Shown: positions 59,699 through 64,000 of the stretch, one piece after another
Layout of the letters: every line of letters begins with the position of its first letter
Numbering within the stretch: position 1 is the stretch's first letter
NCBI RefSeq assembly: GCF_000382385.1
Contig: NZ_KB908325.1
Location: 62,001 to 126,000 of the forward strand
Source of the DNA: Segatella maculosa DSM 19339 = JCM 15638
GTDB lineage: Bacteria; Bacteroidota; Bacteroidia; Bacteroidales; Bacteroidaceae
Direction of reading: 5' to 3'
DNA: 64,000 bases
Made by a program: the position numbers and the translations under genes
The notes under the pieces: model-generated
What the model saw: the letters and a program-made list of their open reading frames with translations, nothing else
Databases searched by the model: none
What the model was told of the DNA's origin: nothing

Positions 59699-60832
59699 AT
59701 GAAAAAACATTTATTAGTAGGACTTTTAGCTATTACAGGGTGTGTGATAGTTATAGCCTGTAATAACAAACAAGATATGAGCACAAGAACAAAATTTCCA
59801 TGGGTTGCCAATGTTACAGCGCCCCGTAATTACCCGGTAGAAGTTAAATATGGCTTTGTGGGGTTTGGCCAAGGGCAGAAGTATCCTATTATGAGTTCTT
59901 TTGCCAATGCAGGGATAGGAATAAGTAAAGGTGAAGTAAGTTTTGCAGACTTGGATGGTGAGGGGCTTGATATGCCTAATCATTTAGAAGTTTTGTGGCT
60001 ATCATATACCGAACGCAAATTTTACAAGGCAGATATAGCCTTTTCAGAAAGACTTCAAACAAAAATCCTCAACTCGTTCAGAGAAGGGTATTATAATAAA
60101 TTTACAAAGAAACAGGAGGCATACTCTTGTTTCCTTGTCACTTTGCTCCCGGGAGGGAAAATATGGTTATATTTGAATGGCACCGCAAGATACAGTTTGG
60201 TGTGTGATACTTTGCAGGCAGATACTATAAATATGGAGCTTGGCGATTTTGACAAAGATGCACTTCTCGTTGATAGCACTGTTGAAGACTATTGCAAAGG
60301 AAATTTGAATGAGGAACAGGCTGTCAACCTCAAGAAAAATGGTGTTCCTTATGAACTTTGGAGCAAATATCAGGAACGCTTTAATTATGATAGCAAGTTC
60401 GAATTCGAAGACAAGAATAGCAAGTTGGATAGTAATACTATAGTTTATGAATATATAAATGGAGAGTTCAACTATGCTTGCGATGGTGTAAAAGTTGAAG
60501 ACCGATCTCGCCCCAAGCAACTTTATTTGAAATGGAATGTTGCAGATACAACTTATACGGGCGAGTTTTTCTTTGACGAGCAAGAAATGCTGGATGCGTT
60601 TTCCAAAGGCTTTAAGAACAAAGCAGCGAATGCAAGAGGAACTTTTATGGTAAAAGTAAGCAAGTATAATAATCGGTTTGATATTTATTTGCAAGTGGGA
60701 GACAATAAGTATTATTTAAAGAATAGTCAAATAGATGTTTTTAAGGTTACACCTGAGAATGAAAAAGATGACGACCACTTATTCTATTGGAATTATGAAG
60801 GCGAAGAGGTTCGGAAATATATAGGAGCATAG
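59699..60832 (+). CDS. DUF2931-family lipoprotein, possible T6SS immunity/adaptor protein
   Basis: A 377-residue lipoprotein (signal KHLLVGLLAITGCVIVIAC, lipobox at Cys21). The start of the mature part, FPWVANVTAPRNYPVEVKYG, is the DUF2931 signature, and a second similar half (RPKQLYLKWNVADTTYTGEF) suggests an internal duplication. DUF2931 proteins occur beside VgrG and lipase effectors, where a lipoprotein immunity role is plausible. Here it lies between the VgrG remnant and the effector, with 1-bp spacing on both sides. AT-rich and intact. Confidence 0.7.
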   Translation: MKKHLLVGLLAITGCVIVIACNNKQDMSTRTKFPWVANVTAPRNYPVEVKYGFVGFGQGQKYPIMSSFANAGIGISKGEVSFADLDGEGLDMPNHLEVLWLSYTERKFYKADIAFSERLQTKILNSFREGYYNKFTKKQEAYSCFLVTLLPGGKIWLYLNGTARYSLVCDTLQADTINMELGDFDKDALLVDSTVEDYCKGNLNEEQAVNLKKNGVPYELWSKYQERFNYDSKFEFEDKNSKLDSNTIVYEYINGEFNYACDGVKVEDRSRPKQLYLKWNVADTTYTGEFFFDEQEMLDAFSKGFKNKAANARGTFMVKVSKYNNRFDIYLQVGDNKYYLKNSQIDVFKVTPENEKDDDHLFYWNYEGEEVRKYIGA

Positions 60833-60833
60833 T

Positions 60834-61493
60834 ATGAAAGAAATATATACAAATAGGAAGTGTGGCATTGAACTTCCCGATAAGAATCCTAATAAAAGGC
60901 CCAATGATTCCATAGATATTACCATCGGTGTGTTTTTTGATGGAACAGGTAACAATAAATATAATGTGTACTTCAACCAAAGAGCAAAGGAAGAGTTCAA
61001 AAAGGGTTATGAAGCATATACAGATAAGAATGGACAGAAGAAATATAAACCATCTAAAGGTTATGATAGCTATAAAAGCGGATTTTCTAATGTTGCTATA
61101 TTGTGGGAGATGTATGATACGAGTGTCCCCTATCAAGATAAGGTTTATATAGAAGGCCCAGGTACGAAGGCTCCCGTAGAGGGGTAGTCACTACTTCGCT
61201 GATGAAGAGGGACTTGCGTCTTCAGGAGAGGATGATGCTGTCTTTTGGGGAGAAGGTATGGGAATCCTTAATACGGGCGTTAGTGCAAAAATAAAAAGAG
61301 CGATTAGTCTTATAGATAATAAGATTGTATCCATATCTCAAAAAGCACAAGGGAAGAATATCAAGAGTATAACATTTGATGTGTTTGGATTTAGTCGCGG
61401 AGCAACAGAAAGTCGTATTTTTGCAAGAGAAATTCTTGGCAAGTACAATCCAATACCACGAAATCTAAGACTTATAGGGGCAGTAAAACGGTT
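60834..61493 (+). pseudogene. DUF2235 (Tle1-like) lipase effector, frameshifted and truncated
   Basis: Two frames make one gene. The first (60834-61187) has DITIGVFFDGTGNNKYNVYF, the N-terminal signature of DUF2235 alpha/beta-hydrolases, to which Tle1 phospholipase effectors of type VI secretion belong. The second (from about 61183) carries the nucleophile elbow FDVFGFSRGATESRIFAREI with Ser in GFSRG. Removing one G from the GGGG run at 61181-61184 joins them as VEGSHYFADEEGLASSGEDD. The coding sequence then ends at the left edge of the IS at 61494, so most of the C-terminal half is gone. Confidence 0.75.
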
Positions 61494-62864
61494 GTGTAAT
61501 TTCAACTGTGTCAAGGTTCTAATCCTTTAAATTCCCTCATCTGACTGACACGATTTTTAATCGTGCCGGCCAGATGAGGAACCTTTCTTCCGAGGCAAAG
61601 TTACATAATTTCAAAACGTTCTCCAAATTTTATTGCTAATTGTTGTGATATCTGAGACTAGTTTGCAAGTGGCATAGTCCACTTCTCACGTATGTTCCGG
61701 TATGCCAGATACACAAGCTTTTCGAGAGATGTATCGGACGGGAAGACGCCTTTGTTCTTCGTTACCCTGCGTACTTGTCTGTGGTAGCCTTCAACGGTGT
61801 TGGTGGTGTATATCAGCTTGCGTATCGCAGGTGTATACCGGAAGTGTTCCGTGAGGCGTTCCCAGTTGTCACGCCATGATTTTATGACGATGGGATACGT
61901 TTCTCCCCACTTGCCTGAGAGTGCGTCTAACTGTGTTTCTGCTGTCTCTTTGCTAACAGCACCATATACCGTTTTAAGGTCACGGAGGAACTCCTTTTGA
62001 TGCTTACTGCCAACGTGTTTTATAGAGTTGCGTATTTGATGGACAACGCAGAGTTGGACACTTGTATTGGGGAATACGCTCTGTATAGCATCAGGAAAGT
62101 CTTTCAGACCGTCAATGCAGCATATCAGTATATCCCGGACACCTCTGTTCTGAAGATCGCTCAGAACCTCTAACCAGAAGTTAGCGCCTTCACTCTTGGA
62201 GACATACATACCAAGAAGTTCCTTGTGGCCTTCCTTGTTGATGCCTAAGACGTTGTAAATGGCACGTGAGACCGCACGTCCAGTTTCGTCCTTCACCTTA
62301 TAATGGATGGCATCCAGCCAGCATATTGCATATACAGGATCAAGCATTCGTGAACGCCATAACTTGATTTCAGGCAGTACTCTGTCTGTGATGGAACTGA
62401 TGGTTTCTGCAGATAGTTTGGTATCAAACTCACGCTCAAAATACTTGCTGATATCGCGAGTACTTGTACCAAAAGTATACATGTTTATAATCTGATCTGC
62501 CATACCTTCTGCAAGGATCGTTTCGCGCTTTCTGACGGTCTGAGGCTCAAAGGAACCGTCACGGTCACGAGGAGTTTCTACAGTGACCTCACCATAGCGT
62601 GTCTGCACTTGCTTAGGTATCTTACCATTACGGCGGTTGCCTTTTGAGCGTTCATCAATAGAGAGATGAGCATCCATCTCACCTTCAAGGGCAGCATTCA
62701 AAATGCGCTCCAACATTGGTGCCAAAGCACCTTCCTTACCAAATGACGGTTCTCCATTACGAAGCTGCTACGCAGCTCTCTTGTAATCAATTTCGTGGTT
62801 GTCCATAATAAATAAACTGTATAAAACTATTTCTTATTGTAGCATGACACAGTTTACTTTACAC
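61494..62864 (-). mobile_element. IS256-family insertion sequence, about 1.37 kb
   Basis: Imperfect inverted repeats of about 25 bp bound it: left GTGTAATTTCAACTGTGTCA, right (reverse-complemented) GTGTAAAGTAAACTGTGTCA. One minus-strand transposase gene fills the interior. The flanks (AAACGGTT and TCTCGTGT) do not match, so there is no target duplication; a deletion probably followed insertion. A hairpin-like TCATCTGAC/GGCCAGATGA region lies near 61540-61580. Confidence 0.75.
61658..62806 (-). pseudogene. IS256-family transposase with premature stop
   Basis: A Mutator-type (IS256) transposase. The 355-residue frame beginning at Met 62725 contains CWLDAIHYKVKDETGRAVSR, LICCIDGLKDFPDAIQSVFP, VQLCVVHQIRNSIKHVGSKH (with the Cys-x2-His of the family) and IRKLIYTTNTVEGYHRQVRR with the final catalytic Glu. 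The natural start is probably ATG at 62806 (MDNHEIDYKRAA), but codon 13 is TAG (62768-62770), followed in frame by QLRNGEPSFGKEGALAPMLE. Full-length protein is therefore not made unless the stop is read through or an internal start is used. Confidence 0.75.
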
Positions 62865-63114
62865 TCTCGTGTTCCTGAGCGATGCGGAAAAATGAAAGAT
62901 GAGGAATAAACACCTAAACGACAATAATTTACCTTCAATCCGTAACCCTTTTTTCTTTTTCCCTAATGGGTTACGATTTGGTAACGGAACTCCTGCTATT
63001 TGATGCTCTTTTTCGCTTACCCTTATAATAGCAGAGAAATGCTAAATAATGCTATTTCAAATAGTTACATTTCCTGCGTTTCCCTCTGTTTCCCCTAATT
63101 CTTGACTACCGACT
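62865..63114. other. gap between the IS and the antitoxin-like gene
   Basis: No gene. CGTAACCC and GGGTTACG (about 62950 and 62975) form an inverted repeat, and ATAGCAGAGAAATGCTA/ATGCTATTTCAAATAG around 63025-63065 could fold. No TAnnTTTG promoter is evident before the antitoxin-like gene. Confidence 0.45.
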
Positions 63115-63414
63115 ATGCCCGCAAACAATCACAAGATAGAAGATTATGATCTCGTGCTGGACGCTAAGTACGGCAAGGAGGGAACGCCGCAACGTCGGCT
63201 GTTTGAGGAAGAGGCAAAGGCTTTCTATGCCTCGCAAATCCTTCTGCAGGCACGTAAGGAAGCAAAAATGACGCAGAGTGAGCTGGCCGAGCGGACAGGA
63301 ACGACAAAGTCGTATATCTCAAAAATAGAGAATGGGATGATAGAACCCGGTGTGGGCCTGTTTTTCCGCCTTATCAGTTCGCTCGGATTACGTATCGACA
63401 TATTCAAGTCATAG
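63115..63414 (+). CDS. HigA-like antitoxin, XRE helix-turn-helix
   Basis: A 99-residue protein whose N-terminal half, DLVLDAKYGKEGTPQRRLFE with EEAKAFY, is the region that in Bacteroidetes antitoxins pairs with HigB/DUF891 toxins. The C-terminal half is an XRE HTH (MTQSELAERTGTTKSYISKI, ENGMIEPGVG, about 47-80). Such genes normally follow their toxin directly. Here the nearest toxin gene is 5 kb upstream on the other side of the type VI cargo island and the IS, so the pair may have been split. Confidence 0.8.
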   Translation: MPANNHKIEDYDLVLDAKYGKEGTPQRRLFEEEAKAFYASQILLQARKEAKMTQSELAERTGTTKSYISKIENGMIEPGVGLFFRLISSLGLRIDIFKS

Positions 63415-63496
63415 GAAATATAGAAAGGAGAAAAATAAGAAATGAACTAAAAGATTGTAAGTCAACCTAATAGTTCATTAATGTTATTTTTAAGCG

Positions 63497-63578
63497 TGCG
63501 CCTGATAGGACTCGAACCTACACGGCCTAAACCACCAGATCCTAAGTCTGGCGCGTCTACCAATTTCGCCACAAGCGC
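63497..63578 (-). tRNA. tRNA-Leu (anticodon UAG)
   Basis: An 82-nt class II tRNA with a long variable arm. Acceptor GCGCTTG pairs with CAGGCGC (one T-G). Anticodon stem CCAGA/TCTGG encloses CTTAGGA, giving anticodon TAG. T arm GTAGG-TTCGAGT-CCTAT. Minus-strand TACCTTTG at 63596-63589 is its promoter element. Confidence 0.95.
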
Positions 63579-63648
63579 ATTGTGGTTGCAAAGGTACAAT
63601 AATATTCTGAAATAACGAAGGGCTGCTCATGTTTTTTACCGTTTCCCA

Positions 63649-64000
63649 TCAATGTTCACGGATGGCTGTGGGGGTCTTGCCAAATTGTGACAAGACATAA
63701 CGTGTGAAATGGGCCGGCGATGAGAAATGAAACATCTCGCTGATTTCAAGCACTGTCATTCGCTGGCTACGAAGCTGCAACCGGATATCAACCTTTGCAA
63801 AATGATTGATCCAATAGTTGGCAGGGTGTCCCGTTACGACTCGACAAACATCTGAAAGATACTTTGCCGTAATGAAGAGCTTATCGGCATAGTAGGTCAC
63901 ATCTCGGTGTGCTTTATAATCTCCGTTGCGAAGTAATTCAATGAAATCCCTGATGAGTCGCGATGAATGCCGGGAGACATGAGATGGCCCATAGATGCGA
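63649..64000 (-). CDS. AraC-family transcriptional regulator, C-terminal part
   Basis: The frame continues past the right edge, reading RIYGPSHVSRHSSRLIRDFI and ELLRNGDYKAHRDVTYYADK before FITAKYLSDVCRVVTGHPAN. The two helix-turn-helix motifs of AraC/XylS regulators are present (second: TVLEISEMFHFSSPAHFTRY then VLSQFGKTPTAIREH). The N-terminal sensor domain lies outside the window, so its ligand and targets are unknown. The stop is at 63649. Confidence 0.88.
   Translation of the reverse strand, partial: RIYGPSHVSRHSSRLIRDFIELLRNGDYKAHRDVTYYADKLFITAKYLSDVCRVVTGHPANYWINHFAKVDIRLQLRSQRMTVLEISEMFHFSSPAHFTRYVLSQFGKTPTAIREH

Noticed and set aside
61181..61184. Phase-variable homopolymer switching the lipase effector on and off
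   Set aside because: Four G is too short for efficient slippage, and the gene is also truncated by the IS, so switching could not restore it.
61494..62864. Recent IS256 insertion with target-site duplication
   Set aside because: The 8-bp flanks AAACGGTT and TCTCGTGT differ, and the effector sequence does not resume on the right side.

Overview
The window looks like chromosomal DNA from a Bacteroidales organism, most likely Prevotella or a close relative. The evidence is the gene content (SusC/SusD pair, STN-domain TonB receptors, serine palmitoyltransferase, GldB-type lipoprotein, DUF4861, Mrp without its CxxC) and the repeated Bacteroidetes promoter TTTG-N19-TAnnTTTG in front of genes and tRNAs. 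Ribosome-binding sites are mostly absent. The species is not identified.

Layout. 1-3.1 kb: truncated serine palmitoyltransferase, a divergent lipid kinase, a repeat-rich gap and trmN6. 3.2-9.7 kb: a tight lon-tgt-lptG-like-DEAD helicase operon, then a 459-bp array of 20 units with a 23-bp period. 10.2-17.1 kb: tRNA-Arg, mtaB, a glycosyltransferase, a DUF4861 protein, a GldB-like lipoprotein, tcdA and an ATP-grasp-like protein. 17.6-25.3 kb: a polysaccharide-utilisation locus (FecR, SusC, SusD, sulfatase) with no sigma factor beside it. 25.3-30.1 kb: a palindrome array, then a TonB receptor, DUF4374-like lipoprotein and TetR operon with a terminator-like hairpin in its leader. 30.6-38.4 kb: nth, DUF2461, kdsB, dps, a MORN-repeat protein, glgB and a membrane protein. 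38.4-42.1 kb: three tandem secreted paralogs between palindrome arrays and a MITE-like element. 42.1-57.1 kb: housekeeping operons (trmB-mrp, ilvE, yraN-birA-pyrH, an ABC exporter with tadA, rsfS-ftsH-cdsA). 57.7-63.4 kb: an AT-rich, broken type VI secretion cargo island holding a VgrG tip fused to a transposase start, a DUF2931 lipoprotein, a frameshifted lipase-type effector, and an IS256-family element with a nonsense codon. A HigB-like toxin lies on one side and a HigA-like antitoxin on the other. The window ends with tRNA-Leu and a partial AraC regulator.

The most unusual feature is the intergenic DNA. At least nine gaps carry short tandem arrays locked to 22 or 23 bp. Five of these share a 22-mer family that flips orientation inside the array, and at three sites it is joined by a conserved linker to palindromic REP-like elements (13 copies here). 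A second architecture has a period of about 41 bp: each unit is a short palindrome followed by a T-rich spacer, and the palindrome sequence is specific to each locus. Neither architecture matches a family I can name.

Six genes act on tRNA (trmN6, tgt, mtaB, tcdA, trmB, tadA). Envelope functions recur throughout (sphingolipid and phospholipid synthesis, LPS export, KDO activation, TonB uptake).
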